In this document: positions 48,664 through 59,922 of the stretch, in pieces | Position numbering within the stretch: the stretch's first letter is position 1 | How the letters are laid out: every line of letters begins with the position of its first letter | Assembly (NCBI GenBank): GCA_010405405.1 | Contig: MU004236.1 | Location: forward strand, 998,070-1,062,069 | Direction: 5' to 3' | DNA from: Microthyrium microscopicum | Lineage: Eukaryota; Ascomycota; Dothideomycetes; Microthyriales; Microthyriaceae | DNA length: 64,000 bases | Position numbers and translations under genes: made by a program | The notes under the pieces: model-generated | What the model was told of the DNA's origin: nothing | Seen by the model: only the letters and a program-made list of their open reading frames with translations | Database searches by the model: none

Positions 48664-49202
48664 CTTGACGGTCTCCGAGGGAGACGGAGACGCAGACCGC
48701 AAGCGCGAGAGCGAGAGCAAAGACAGAATCCAGACTGAAGGGTGTAGATTCTGTAGAATGAGGGGAACGGTAGTGGAGAGGAATGATGTGGGTGAGTTTA
48801 ATTTAGAACTGCTGGAGAGCTAGAAGAGGAGCCAATGGGAAGAAGAAGTGAAGGGTCAACGGTTTGTCGAGGGAGTTGAAGAGGCTCAAAATAATGGTGG
48901 GGACGGCAAAGGTAAACAAACACAAAGCCTAGAAGAGCTTAGCTTGCCTGCCGCAGTGGGGAAGCACGTGGCAGGGATCATTCGGCAAGAGTCACTTCGA
49001 AAAGTCGGGCCGATAACGAGCTAAAACCGGCAAGCAGGGATGACGCGCTTCTGCCGCCTGGCCTTGCACCTTCCATCTTTAGCTTCGAGGCAATACGAAA
49101 AACGATCTGGCATTATCTTGGTGATAGAGTCTTGGTCTCCAACTTCTTGACCATCTCTCCTCTTCTCCATTTCCGCCTTCTTCGCTTCTTCACCCTGCCA
49201 TC
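48664..49202. other. Divergent promoter region
   Basis: Shared upstream region of the basic disordered-protein gene (minus) and spf1 (plus). The right end is a long pyrimidine-rich tract (48-60 bases of mostly C and T) just before the spf1 start, typical of fungal promoters of steadily expressed genes. Confidence 0.55.
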
Positions 49203-52200
49203 ATGGCGCCATTAGTTAGTGATGCGCAGATAAAGGGTGCTTCTTTGCATACGCCCCTGCCCTCTGCGCTGCATACCTATCTTTGGCCCTTCTTAATACT
49301 CTGGCCTGCCTTCTTCTCCTTCTATCTATCCGAAGAACGATACGATACCCATATTGGTGGACAAGAATGGACCTTTGTCTTCTCTGGCACTATATTCACA
49401 GCCCAGGCCTTATTATGGCTAATGACAAAATGGAGCGTGAACATGCGCACCCTTTTTACCGCGACCTCCGCTAAAGATGTCCGAACTGCTACTCTCATCA
49501 AAGTCGATCCAATCGCCAACGCCGGCAAGTCGGAATTCTGCACCTTGCGCCGTGAGATCATCGATGGAAAGCCAGCTACTTCCTTCCTCTTTCAAAAGCG
49601 CCGGTTCTTGTACGATCAAGCCAAAGGCAGCTTTATTCCCCTGACATTTATTTTGGACGCCGAACCAAAACCACAACTCAAGGTTTTCCAAATTTCAAAA
49701 GGACTTACATCTTCCAGCGAGATCAAGCGACTGGAACAATACTATGGAGACAATACATTCGATATTCCTGTTCCCAGCTTCACCGAGCTCTTCCAGGAGC
49801 ATGCCGTTGCCCCTTTTTTCGTTTTTCAGATCTTCTGTGTTGGACTGTGGATGCTGGACGAATACTGGTACTACTCCTTGTTCACATTGTTTATGTTGGT
49901 CATGTTCGAAAGCACAGTGGTTTGGCAGCGACAACGAACTTTGAAGGAGTTTCGAGGTATGAGCATTAAGCCATATGATATCTGGGTATACCGACAGAAC
50001 TCGTGGATGGAAACACAGAGTGACAAGCTTCTACCTGGCGATCTCGTGTCTATTGGTAGAACTAAAGAGGATGGCGGCGTTGCTTGCGATATGCTCCTTG
50101 TGGAAGGTACTGCAATCGTCAACGAAGCTATGCTTTCTGGAGAAAGTACGCCAATCCTGAAGGATTCTGTTCAACTTCGACCTGGTGATGCTCGCATTGA
50201 ATCCGAAGGTCTAGACAAGAATTCGTTTCTTTATGGAGGCACCAAGGTGCTTCAGGTTACCCATGGAGTTACTGCTGAAGATGCCCCTGATGCTATCCCC
50301 GTGTCTTTGTCTGGCGTACCACCAGCACCAGATAAGGGCGCAATGGCCATTGTCGTCAAGACAGGCTTCGAAACAAGCCAAGGTAGCCTTGTTCGAACAA
50401 TGATCTTTGCTACCGAGCACGTCTCAGCAAATAACTTCGAGGCTCTTCTGTTCATTCTCTTCCTTTTGATCTTTGCAATTGCAGCCTCATGGTATGTCTG
50501 GAAAGAAGGCGTCGCCAGAGACCGGAAGCGATCCAAGCTACTGTTGGACTGCGTTCTCATCATCACGAGCGTTGTACCTCCGGAACTACCAATGGAACTC
50601 AGTCTTGCGGTCAACACCAGTCTTGCGGCCCTTTCACGATTTGCCATCTTTTGCACCGAGCCTTTCAGGATTCCATTCGCGGGGCGTGTTGATATTGCAT
50701 GCTTTGACAAGACCGGGACTTTGACTGGAGAAAATCTAGTTGTCGACGGTGTTGCTGGACTTGATCTTGGAAAACAGGGCGTGAAGACCGAAGTTGATGG
50801 CGCGCAGACACATCTTTACCCTCTAACCCAGACAGGATCCCTCACTACATTGGTGCTCGCTACAGCCCATGCACTTGTCAAGCTCGACGATGGCGAGATT
50901 GTCGGTGAACCTATGGAACGCGCGACACTTACCTCACTGGGGTGGCAGCTTGGAAGCAACGACATTCTTACCAATAAATCGGGCACCACCTCTGACGTTC
51001 AAATGGTGCAGATTAAACGACGATTCCAGTTCTCTTCTTCACTCAAACGTCAAAGCTCCGTCGCATCTGTCATATCAAATAATCCAAAGACGAACAAGAA
51101 GACCAAATCAACGTTTGTTGCCGTCAAAGGAGCACCAGAGACCATTCGAAACATGCTAATTGATGCACCACCCAAGTACGAAGAAACTTTCAAGCACTTT
51201 ACAAGAAATGGTGGCCGTGTGCTGGCACTATCGTACAAATTCCTCTCCGAGGAGAATGAGCTGGGACAAGGAAAAATCAATGATCTGAAGCGTGAAGATG
51301 TCGAAAAAGATCTTCACTTTGCTGGTTTCCTTGTCCTACAAACGCCACTCAAAGATGACGCCTGCAAAGCTGTTCGCATGCTTAACGAAAGCAGTCATCG
51401 GGTTGTCATGATTACTGGTGACAATCCTCTCACTGCCGTTCATGTGGCTAGACAAGTCGAAATTGTTGATCGCGAGGTTCTTATACTCGATGCACCGGAA
51501 GACGACGACTCCGGTGAGAATCTCGTCTGGCGAAGCATTGATGATAAGATCAAAATCTCTGTCAATCTGGATGAGCCACTTGACATGGGTATACTGCAAT
51601 CAACAGATATATGTGTTACTGGTTACGCGCTGCAAAAGTTCAAGAATAAGCCGGACTGGCATAACATCCTACGCTACACCTGGGTCTACGCTCGTGTATC
51701 ACCTCGCCAAAAGGAAGAAATCCTGGTCGGCATGAAGGATGCAGGATATACCACTCTAATGTGTGGTGATGGAACAAACGACGTTGGTGCTTTGAAGCAC
51801 GCCGATGTTGGTGTTGCTCTCTTGAATGGATCTCAACAAGATTTGGACAAGATTGCAGAATTCTCCCGCAACTCGAAGATGAAGGACATCTACGAAAAAC
51901 AAGTTTCACTCATGACAAGATTCAACCAGCCCACGCCTCCAGTCCCACCTATGATTGCTCACTTGTACCCTCCTGGACCATCCAATCCTCACTACGAGAA
52001 AGCGATGGAGCAACAGGCTGCGATACGTGCTGGAAAGGCTGGTGGAGACGTGAAGCCTCAAGAAAACGGCATCACCACTATCACCACCCCAGGCGCGCAA
52101 GCTCTCATCGATGAAAAGGGCGCTCCCAAGAACACTCCTCAACAACAAGCAGTCGTCGATATGGCCAGTAAATTTACTCAATCCATGATGGATGCGGAGA

Positions 52201-53087
52201 TAGACGATGGTGAACCACCCACCATCAAGCTCGGAGACGCATCTGTAGCAGCGCCATTCACCAGCAAGCTCTCTAATGTCATGGCCATTCCCAACATTGT
52301 CCGTCAAGGACGCTGCACCCTTGTCGCTACCATCCAAATGTACAAAATCCTCGCCCTCAACTGTCTCATTAGCGCATACAGTCTTAGCGTACTGTATCTC
52401 GATGGCATTAAATTCGGCGACGGCCAAGTAACTATTAGCGGCATGATGATGAGCGTCTGCTTCCTGTCCATTTCTCGGGCTAAGCCCGTTGAAGCACTCT
52501 CCAAAGAGCGCCCGCAAAACAACATCTTCAATCCCTACATCATCGGCTCTATCCTCGGCCAATTCGCCATCCATATCGTCACACTCATCTATCTATCCCG
52601 CTATGTCCAGCGCCAAGAGGCCAAACCCGACAACCCGGATCTCGAAGGCGAATTCCAGCCATCGCTCCTCAACAGCGCCATCTACCTCCTCCAACTCATC
52701 CAGCAAGTCTCCACCTTCGCCATCAACTATCAAGGACGCCCATTCCGCGAGAGTATCCGTGAGAACAAGGGCATGTGGTGGGGTCTACTTATTCCTGGTG
52801 CCGTCGCATTTAGCGCGTCCACTGAGTTTGTGCCTGAGATCAATGAGCGTCTCAAACTTGTGCCGTTTACGGCCGAGTTCAAGACTACGCTGACGGTGCT
52901 CATGCTCGTCGACTTTGTCGGATGCTGGGTGGTTGAGCAGATCTTCAAGCTTTCGTTCAGTGATTATCGACCAAAGGATATTGCGGTGCGTCGTAAGGAT
53001 CAGTTGGAGCGCGAGGAGAAGCGTAAGGCCGAGGAGCGGGAGGCTGAGGAGAGACGGATTGAGGAGGAGCAGGGTAAGGTTGGTTGA
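49203..53087 (+). CDS. spf1: P5A-type ATPase of the ER, Spf1
   Basis: An ER-membrane P-type ATPase. P5A enzymes extract misplaced tail-anchored or moderately hydrophobic membrane helices and keep ER ion and sterol homeostasis. A single exon of 1294 residues, which fits the family. Seen: actuator motif AMLSGESTP, the P5A signature PPELPMELSLAVN in the fourth core helix, phosphorylation motif CFDKTGTLTGENLV with Asp502, nucleotide-binding KGAPETIRNM, hinge MITGDNPLTAVHVA, and MCGDGTNDVGALKHADVGVALL. Two extra N-terminal helices and a charged C-terminal coiled tail (REEKRKAEEREAEERRIEEE) complete it. A disordered insert with TPPVPPMIAHLYPPGPSNP follows the P domain, as in other fungal Spf1. The ATG at 49203 sits in a CCATCATGG context. 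Convergent with the ankyrin gene, 102 bases apart. Confidence 0.97.
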   Translation: MAPLVSDAQIKGASLHTPLPSALHTYLWPFLILWPAFFSFYLSEERYDTHIGGQEWTFVFSGTIFTAQALLWLMTKWSVNMRTLFTATSAKDVRTATLIKVDPIANAGKSEFCTLRREIIDGKPATSFLFQKRRFLYDQAKGSFIPLTFILDAEPKPQLKVFQISKGLTSSSEIKRLEQYYGDNTFDIPVPSFTELFQEHAVAPFFVFQIFCVGLWMLDEYWYYSLFTLFMLVMFESTVVWQRQRTLKEFRGMSIKPYDIWVYRQNSWMETQSDKLLPGDLVSIGRTKEDGGVACDMLLVEGTAIVNEAMLSGESTPILKDSVQLRPGDARIESEGLDKNSFLYGGTKVLQVTHGVTAEDAPDAIPVSLSGVPPAPDKGAMAIVVKTGFETSQGSLVRTMIFATEHVSANNFEALLFILFLLIFAIAASWYVWKEGVARDRKRSKLLLDCVLIITSVVPPELPMELSLAVNTSLAALSRFAIFCTEPFRIPFAGRVDIACFDKTGTLTGENLVVDGVAGLDLGKQGVKTEVDGAQTHLYPLTQTGSLTTLVLATAHALVKLDDGEIVGEPMERATLTSLGWQLGSNDILTNKSGTTSDVQMVQIKRRFQFSSSLKRQSSVASVISNNPKTNKKTKSTFVAVKGAPETIRNMLIDAPPKYEETFKHFTRNGGRVLALSYKFLSEENELGQGKINDLKREDVEKDLHFAGFLVLQTPLKDDACKAVRMLNESSHRVVMITGDNPLTAVHVARQVEIVDREVLILDAPEDDDSGENLVWRSIDDKIKISVNLDEPLDMGILQSTDICVTGYALQKFKNKPDWHNILRYTWVYARVSPRQKEEILVGMKDAGYTTLMCGDGTNDVGALKHADVGVALLNGSQQDLDKIAEFSRNSKMKDIYEKQVSLMTRFNQPTPPVPPMIAHLYPPGPSNPHYEKAMEQQAAIRAGKAGGDVKPQENGITTITTPGAQALIDEKGAPKNTPQQQAVVDMASKFTQSMMDAEIDDGEPPTIKLGDASVAAPFTSKLSNVMAIPNIVRQGRCTLVATIQMYKILALNCLISAYSLSVLYLDGIKFGDGQVTISGMMMSVCFLSISRAKPVEALSKERPQNNIFNPYIIGSILGQFAIHIVTLIYLSRYVQRQEAKPDNPDLEGEFQPSLLNSAIYLLQLIQQVSTFAINYQGRPFRESIRENKGMWWGLLIPGAVAFSASTEFVPEINERLKLVPFTAEFKTTLTVLMLVDFVGCWVVEQIFKLSFSDYRPKDIAVRRKDQLEREEKRKAEEREAEERRIEEEQGKVG

Positions 53088-53189
53088 TTGGTGAAGATTT
53101 TCTGTTGTTTGTACTTTTTAATTAATTAGAGATGCTAGACTGTAGCAATAGTATGATTTTTCGATAGTATTTGTGATGGTAGATTGTCA

Positions 53190-55507
53190 CTACTCGACCC
53201 AAAAGTCCTCTTGTTTCCATGCATCTATGATGTCGGCTAATTCCGAGTGCCCAAATTCTCTTGCTACTTCGGCAGGTGTTCCTTCAATACCACGACCTTC
53301 GTTCACTCCTGAAAGAACTCTGTATCCAGTTGCTCTGTATTTTGTACTTGCACCCATCTCCAGCAGCCATGTAACATACTCCGTGAGGCCATCAGCAGCA
53401 GCTAGATGGATGGCTTGTACCTTATCAATTTCATGATTTATATTGGCACCTTTTCCCAACAGATAGGCTGACATGATGATTTGCTTCTGTTGCCGATCTG
53501 AATCCTTCTTGTTGCCGAAATACTCGGCAACGTTGAATATTGCCTTGGAGACCTCGTTTTCCAGTCTGTCATTGTTGACCCGCTGAACATGCTCTACCAA
53601 TAGTCTCAGCTTGAGTAGTGAAATGGCCGCCGCAGCATACACAACCGGGCTATCGTCAGTATCATCCAATGATGTCGCATCTGCGCCATTGTCCAGGAGT
53701 AACTTGACAATTGCAGGTTTGGCATAACCAGCTGCGGTATGAAGTGGTGTACGACCCAAGTCGCCTTTGTGGTGGATGTTTGCGCCTCTCTTCATCAACA
53801 TCTCAAACATCTCAATCGAGCAGTCATATCTTGACGCTCTATGGAGGATGCTCTCGCCCAAACTGTTTAAAGCGTTGATGCTTGCACCATGATCAAGCAG
53901 CAAGGTAGCCATTTGGATTGAGTGATTTGCTACGGCCTGAAACAGTGCAGTCGCACCACTGGCATCTGCAGAATCTATAAGCGCGCCCTTCGCTAGTAAA
54001 AGTTCCACTAGTTTCTCTTGCTTCATGTTGGCTGCTAGCCTCAACGGCTTCCATTGGACATTATTCATGGATTGTATGGTCATGTCAACGTTGGGATCCG
54101 CATTGTCTTCGAGTAGGCTCCTAAGTATGACATATTAGCGATTGGTGATAGAATCGAGGATTTGGAACATAACAGTCAAGATGAGCCGTCGTGCAATTCT
54201 CCGTTTCCCCTATCTCTCAAAATAACAAACACCACGAACTCTTTGTGAACAAATTTCCTACAGAAATAACGTACCAGAGTAGCATTGAATCTCTATCTTT
54301 GATAGCCTTTTTCATTTCTTCTGGACGAGATATGAGAATTGGTTTCGTCTTTGATCGATGTTGCGAATGGATATTGAGCTGTAACACGTTGTGTGTAATC
54401 CTAGTATTCTGGTTGTTTGGGCTCGTGTTCGAGTTGATTATGGACAATGCCTCCCTATCTTTAGTCAGAAATCCAATATCGCAGCTGAAAGCATTAAGCT
54501 TCATGAGCACACCAATTGATATACAGCCCTTGCTAGTGTAGAACGCCTCGAAGACAAGAAATCGAAAGGCGACGATAAAACTCGTCCAAAGAAAGGAGGA
54601 TCCTTACACCCACATGTTATGTGGTAGGGATTATCGTACTCTAAGATGAAGATCCGCCAATTTTCTGGCTTCTCTGGCTCGAGCATAGACGTAAACTAGT
54701 AAGTACTTACATCTGCAGGCTATTCATGACCATAGTGACCAGCTCTCGCTGAGCTCTCAGGTCCTGAAGAAGTATCGTCAGGTCCTCATGGCCGTAAACG
54801 AATTTTGCACTACCACTGATGAGCACATGGAGAATCCAAGCCCAGTCATGAGCCGATTTTGTGTTTCTGCTTCTATGTGGAAATAATCGATATACTCACC
54901 CTTGTTTAATAGATCCTGCTTTCGTTTCATCGAATTTCGCGAGTGTTTTTGCCAGCTTTTTCATGACATCGCTTATTCCATATACAGCGTCGTCAAAGTC
55001 CCGTACGAGTTCATCACCTAAAAGCGTTAGTGTTGAATTATCAAAAGTTGTTACGGCGCCCCGGTAGCGTTATCTGCTTTTCGTAGTGCACTTCTGGTAT
55101 CCGAAGCGCAGAGTGATGCTTAACGTACTGCTTGGTAGTGGACCATATTCTGGTTTTCGTTGCACTGGGCTTTATTACCTTGTCCAGATGTAAATGCTGC
55201 TGGATTACGCTTCAGAACGTCTTGTGTTCTGGCGAGAGACTTGGCAGTGACCTCCAGCTCTCGAGCTATAGATAATAGTGTCGAATTGGCCGAAGTGTAT
55301 TTCTTAGAGAGATCTCTGATTTCGGCATAGGCCTGCATATCGTTTGTCAGTTTGTATTATCAGGAAACAGAAATTGTGAGTAACAACGGAGGCATGATAA
55401 AGGCACGATAGTTGAAGTGTCCATAACTAGATTCTTTGGTCGTTACATACCCAGAAGCACGTCTTTATTGCAGCCGTTGCTGCTGTAGCAATGGAAACGG
55501 GATCCAT
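53190..55507 (-). CDS. Fungal STAND-type N-terminal domain plus ankyrin repeats
   Basis: Six exons inferred: 55451-55507, 55179-55332, 54900-55017, 54711-54815, 54275-54484, 53190-54120; introns 118, 161, 84, 226 and 154 bases, long for this window; 524 residues. The start MDPVSIATAATAAIKTCFW and following helices (EIRDLSKKYTSANSTLLSIARELEVTAKSL, DFDDAVYGISDVMKKL, LTILLQDLRAQRELVTMVMNSLQ) are the Pfam-type N-terminal domain of fungal STAND proteins, often tied to nonself recognition and cell death. A 70-residue linker without motif leads to five to seven ankyrin repeats (for example RTPLHTAAGYAKPAIVKLLLDNGAD). No NACHT or NB-ARC nucleotide-binding domain lies between, which sets it apart from full STAND receptors. 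The two middle joins (exons 3-4 and 4-5) are the least certain. Confidence 0.8.
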
Positions 55508-56499
55508 TTATACTCGAGCACTGATCCGTGCTTGTTTCTCAGCCTGATAAGTGATTTCTCGGTCACTAGGTCGCTTTGCCTTTGAAGTATTGCAACAAAT
55601 CACTTCCCTTGTGCTTTCGTTAGTATATTGCAAGTAATGTATACGGAGTGAGTAGGTTTTCAGGAAGGTTCGGGCAAGAATCCGGGATCTCTAGTACCGT
55701 GGCTGTGCCGTCGAGGCCGTCTGCATGCAGGAGAATGGACGCGTTGAACGTGACTGGCTGGAAGAGAGCTGGCCACCATTGGCAGATAGACGCCTAGGAC
55801 CAATTCCGATTACGAGGTCTACATAAACCCTAAGTTTGACCTCTCTCACGAAAGCGGAAAAAACGTGCTTCGGATCAGTGAGTAGAGCAAAATTGAACGT
55901 GCGGTTTTCAGTAGAAGAAATCGACATGGAGAATCTTGAATGCCGCACGCAGTATTGTGTTCCAGTAATCGATTGCTCCAATTTGGGGCTATGCTTTCAA
56001 GCACGGGGATTTCAGTACATATATCACTCGCCTATGGCATCTAAACCCCAAGTTCAAGAGCTGTTTATTCGAAATCATATTGGCAACGCGCTCTCCACTC
56101 TTGATAGTCAAGAGTGCCAAAGCCTGGTTGTCCCGCGACATCCAGAGCTTGCACCGATGCTACTATGCAAGCCAGGTAGCAAAACCATCTGACACTAGCC
56201 AGGTTGTGACTTTATTCCCCGGATCGTATCTATGAATTGTAGCGCGAAGGTGATGAAGTGTAGTTGAACGCGCCCAGAATATGGAAGGTACTCATCACGC
56301 GGTTAGAAGCTTGGGTCATCATCAACTGGGATTCATGCGCGCGGCTAAACGCCCCTCTCAGATTCCTAATGTGAACTGGTACCATCGCCTACTCGTCTCA
56401 TGTCAAGAAAGCCGCCTCTTAGCAGTCTCCTTCCTGCTTCATATTTCATACCATCCGTCTCTCGTTCTCTCACCCACCGTTCCCCCATGAGACGTTGCC
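55508..56499. other. Divergent promoter region of ankyrin and vac1 genes
   Basis: About 1 kb between two start codons pointing outward. Open frames here lack an ATG or any motif. The right end is C/T-rich before the vac1 start and holds an upstream ORF. Confidence 0.5.
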
Positions 56500-56540
56500 A
56501 TGAGCGGGCGTGTCCTAGGCAGAGGCCGCGTTCTTGGTAA
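56487..56540 (+). promoter_or_regulatory. Overlapping upstream ORF at the vac1 start
   Basis: An ATG 13 bases before the vac1 ATG opens a 17-codon frame in a different phase that ends inside the vac1 coding sequence. If translated it would reduce initiation at the main start; leaky scanning could bypass it. Whether the mRNA includes it is unknown. Confidence 0.4.
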
Positions 56541-58623
56541 CCCGCGGAACGCCGCTGTCCAACCTGTAACCTCCTCGATATCAGGTCCCTCGAATATACC
56601 TCCTAGTTCCGACTCCTCTACTTCTCTCACAAGTTCGCTATCTGGATCTACCGCCCAAGATGCAACCGCTAGCAACTCCCGCTCGACTGTAGGCACATCT
56701 TCACAAGATCTCGCTTCCCATGTATCCCTCGGCGTACCTGATAACGCTGCCGCCGCAAATGCCTCGAGCCGAATAATATGTCCTATCTGCAGCGAGCAGA
56801 TGGTCACACTGCTACAGCTGAACAGACATCTTGACGACGCACATCAGAATTTGGAGGAAGTTCAACAAGATGAAGTCAAGAACTGGTTTCAGGCTCAGGT
56901 GGACAAGGCAAAGAAACTCCCCGCCCTAGCAGTGCTGGAAAAGAAATTCAAAGCACTGGACGTGTTTGAATCGAATTCGTCTGCAACGCCTCCACCGGCT
57001 AGCTCGTCCAACACCGTAATGCGATCGAGCGCAAACGGATCAGCGGTCAGGAACGTTGGGAGCGGGCACTCAACCCCAGAGCCTTCTGCGCCGAAACCAC
57101 CACCAGAAAGAGAAGTTACGAAAAGACATTGGCAACGTCCGTCGTACGGTGATATGTGCTCTGATCCTCCTTGTGGGAAGAGGCTAGGTGGCAACAATGG
57201 GTCTGTGAATTGTGCAAACTGCGGGAAGCTATTTTGCGAGGACCATACAATGTACCAGATGAAACTTAGCGAAGACGCGCAACACGATCCAGTACGAGGC
57301 ATATGGTCTCGAGTCTGTGAGACGTGCTATAAATCCAGGGACGGGTATAATGATAATAAAGGTATACAAAACTTTGGAATCTTAGAACCGTGGCTGACAT
57401 ACTTCTTAGGATTTGAGCGCAATCATACAGATTTATTTGCTAGCATACGCAGAAAAAATGTCGACAAAGTGCATTTGGAGACCAGCCGTTTGGAAAAGAG
57501 GTTGACTAAACTCACTCAATTATTGGCCAATCCTCCAGCATCGGAATCGGAAGGAAAGGGATTGCTCTGGAGCTTTAGTGGAGGAGCCAAAACCCAGCAA
57601 AGAAATCTCGAGCAGTCGATAATAGCTTGGGAAGACGATGCAACAGTTCCGAATTGTCCTTTCTGTCAACAGGAGTTCTCAAACTACACCTTTCGGCGAC
57701 ACCATTGTCGATTATGTGGAAGGGTAGTTTGTGGTGATGTCCAAACACTGTGCTCTACTCTTATGCCCTTGAATGTGGCAGCTGAGAAGGGACAGATACC
57801 TGTTGGGTTAGATGTTCGGATGTGCAAAGATTGCAAGCATACACTTTTCAGCAAAGCAGACTTTGATCTTGAGGTACATAATAAGCCTCCAGATCAGAGA
57901 TCTTATGAGAACCTAGTTCAGTTTGAAAGGGGGATTCGATTGCTTCTGCCGAAATTTCAGAAGCTTTTGCTTGCTCTCCAGTAAGTAAATAGACATACTT
58001 CAAAGCTGAACAATACTGATTACGCCTACAGGGATCCTGAACAGCCACCCTCAGCAATTCAGATTGCAGACGCGACCAAGGTTCGAAAAAGATTGACAGA
58101 CTCCTTCATTCAATACGAAACTGCTGCCCGTCGCATTCGTGATTTCCCAACATCATCCCCTACCCAAGCGCGGCTACAAAAAGCAGTATATCAACAAGCC
58201 TCCAACTTCCTCCATCTGAACATGCTTCCACTAAAAGCTCTACCTAAAATCCTAAAACATGCTTCACCACATGGTGCCTCAAAGGCCCGTCTCAACAATG
58301 CTCCCGGCAATGCCCTGGCCTCAATAAAATACAACGACCGGCTGGCTGCAGAGACCAGCAGTAACCCTAGTAGCAGCAGTGCCATCGAAAGCCTAGAAGC
58401 TGAAGAGAGGGAGCTTCGCGAGCGACTTATTATTCTTGAGGAACAAAAATTTATCGTTACCGAGATGTTGAATGATGCTCGCAAGAAAAGGAAATTCGAA
58501 GAAATGGCTGCTCTGAGCTCAAATGTTGACGATTTGAGCAGAGAAATTGACAACTTAAGAGCAAGAGTTGTCAAGGTAGAAGGAGACTTTGAGGGTCTCT
58601 ATACTGAGATGAACGGTGGCTGA
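56500..58623 (+). CDS. vac1: Vac1/Pep7 FYVE-domain vesicle tethering protein (rabenosyn-like)
   Basis: Acts at endosomes, binding PI3P through FYVE and a Rab5-type GTPase and the Vps45 machinery to dock Golgi-derived vesicles. Two exons: 56500-57980 and 58032-58623, intron 51 bases, 690 residues. Order: Ser/Thr-rich N terminus, C2H2 finger (CPICSEQMVTLLQLNRHLDDAH) near residue 90, a first degenerate FYVE-like Cys cluster (CANCGKLFCEDHT ... VCETC), then a canonical FYVE (CPFCQQEFSNYTFRRHHCRLCGRVVC ... MCKDC) around residues 385-445, and a C-terminal region with coiled coil (LEAEERELRERLIILEEQKF) matching the Rab-binding end. This domain order is that of yeast Vac1/Pep7. A short upstream ORF overlaps the start. 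Confidence 0.94.
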
Positions 58624-58916
58624 ACGGTCATAAGATTCCAGTAGTTCTATCTTCTCTCCAAATTCCATCTACATAGGATGGGCTCTTGGCAACTGCTGCC
58701 CACATCCGAACCCCTATATGACAGACGTTGGAGCATCTACCAAGACGAAGAGCCACGAATTGGTTCCACGCTCAATTGTAAATACTAGGTAGCATTGGAC
58801 GCCACTCTCCTATTATGACGCTACGAGACAATGATAAACCATTATAATATCAAATATCCTCCCTTGAATCAAACACATATTTATACAAGCGCGCTTTGCC
58901 ACGAGGTCTTTCCCAA

Positions 58917-59922
58917 TCAACGATATCCAGGCACACTGTTCCATCCCGTCTCAAATCCATACCGTCCATCACCCGTCCACTCTCCAAAGCTGCATCCTTG
59001 TCGCGCTGTCCAGTCAACTTCCATCGGCTCATCTACCATGAATGTCCAGCTTCCCATGCTCGCGCTCCCACTATCGGTATACCACTCACTCGCACCAGAT
59101 CCGTCGGAACATCCGCTGCTCTCCTGTCCACGTGCGGGAGCCAAAAACGCAGCTTCATCGCCGACGCTGAGAGGCAGGAGACCGGCGACGTGCATGTCTA
59201 GTAGGTTGCCTACATCTGCGTCGGGTAGATAGCTTGCTGGTGCACTGCGTGGCGGCGTTACGAAGGTGTCTGGTGCCGATATCATGAAGAGATCGCTGGC
59301 AGGTGTGGCCGGCCCATCAATGTCTGTGAAGCTTGATGCTCGCGATGGTGGAGTAGCAATCGCTGGTGCTATAGGCGGCGTATGGATTGGGGCGCCGCTA
59401 GTGGGCCATCTGTTCGGCAGAATGGGGATAGGGGCCGGCTTGTGTTTGGGCAGTGGTGCGTTGATGGGGAGAGGAGACGGCCAGTGATGAGAGCGTGGTG
59501 GAGAGCGGCTCAACTGGCTGATGGGAACGGGTTTATGTCGGTTGGGCTTGGGTGCTCGGGGCGATGGTGTACTTTTGGCGGCGGGAGAGGATGTTCGGCT
59601 TGCGACTGATATTGTTGGCTTGCCGGGAGAGCGCGTCAATTTGCTGACTGATGATGGCAGAGAGTTGTGAGTCAGCCGCCGAGGAGAGCGGTGCTCACAA
59701 TGAAGGTTTTTGGTCTGGCATCTTGAACAGACAGGATGCTGGTTTGGTGTTAGTGTGGAATGGGCGATGAGGTTACAGTGCAGTTACCTGACGGTCACAT
59801 TTTGTCTTCGCTTTGGCACATGAGACACAGGCAATTTCCTGTCTGGCTTTCTTTGTCTCTCTGATTGGATGTGGAGCAGGGAATTGAGGCAGGAATGATC
59901 TAGAAGGCTGCATTGAAGCCAT
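58917..59922 (-). CDS. Zn2Cys6 transcription factor
   Basis: Two exons: 59788-59922 and 58917-59738, intron 49 bases, 318 residues. The intron interrupts the zinc cluster: exon 1 gives ACVSCAKAKTKCDRQ and exon 2 continues HPVCSRCQTKNLHC, together a complete C-x2-C-x6-C-x6-C-x2-C-x6-C type binuclear cluster preceded by basic residues (RETKKARQE). The rest is Pro/Ser-rich (PPSRASSFTDIDGPATP) and ends acidic and Trp/Gly-rich, possibly an activation region. It lacks the large fungal middle homology domain, so it is a small family member; target genes are unknown. Convergent with vac1, 293 bases apart. Confidence 0.88.

Noticed and set aside
54873-54899. 27-base intron in the ankyrin gene
   Set aside because: Too short to splice. 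A later acceptor at 54816 gives an 84-base intron and a better family reading in the same phase.
55836-56192. 118-codon open frame upstream of vac1
   Set aside because: It has no ATG at its start, no motif, and lies in a divergent promoter region.
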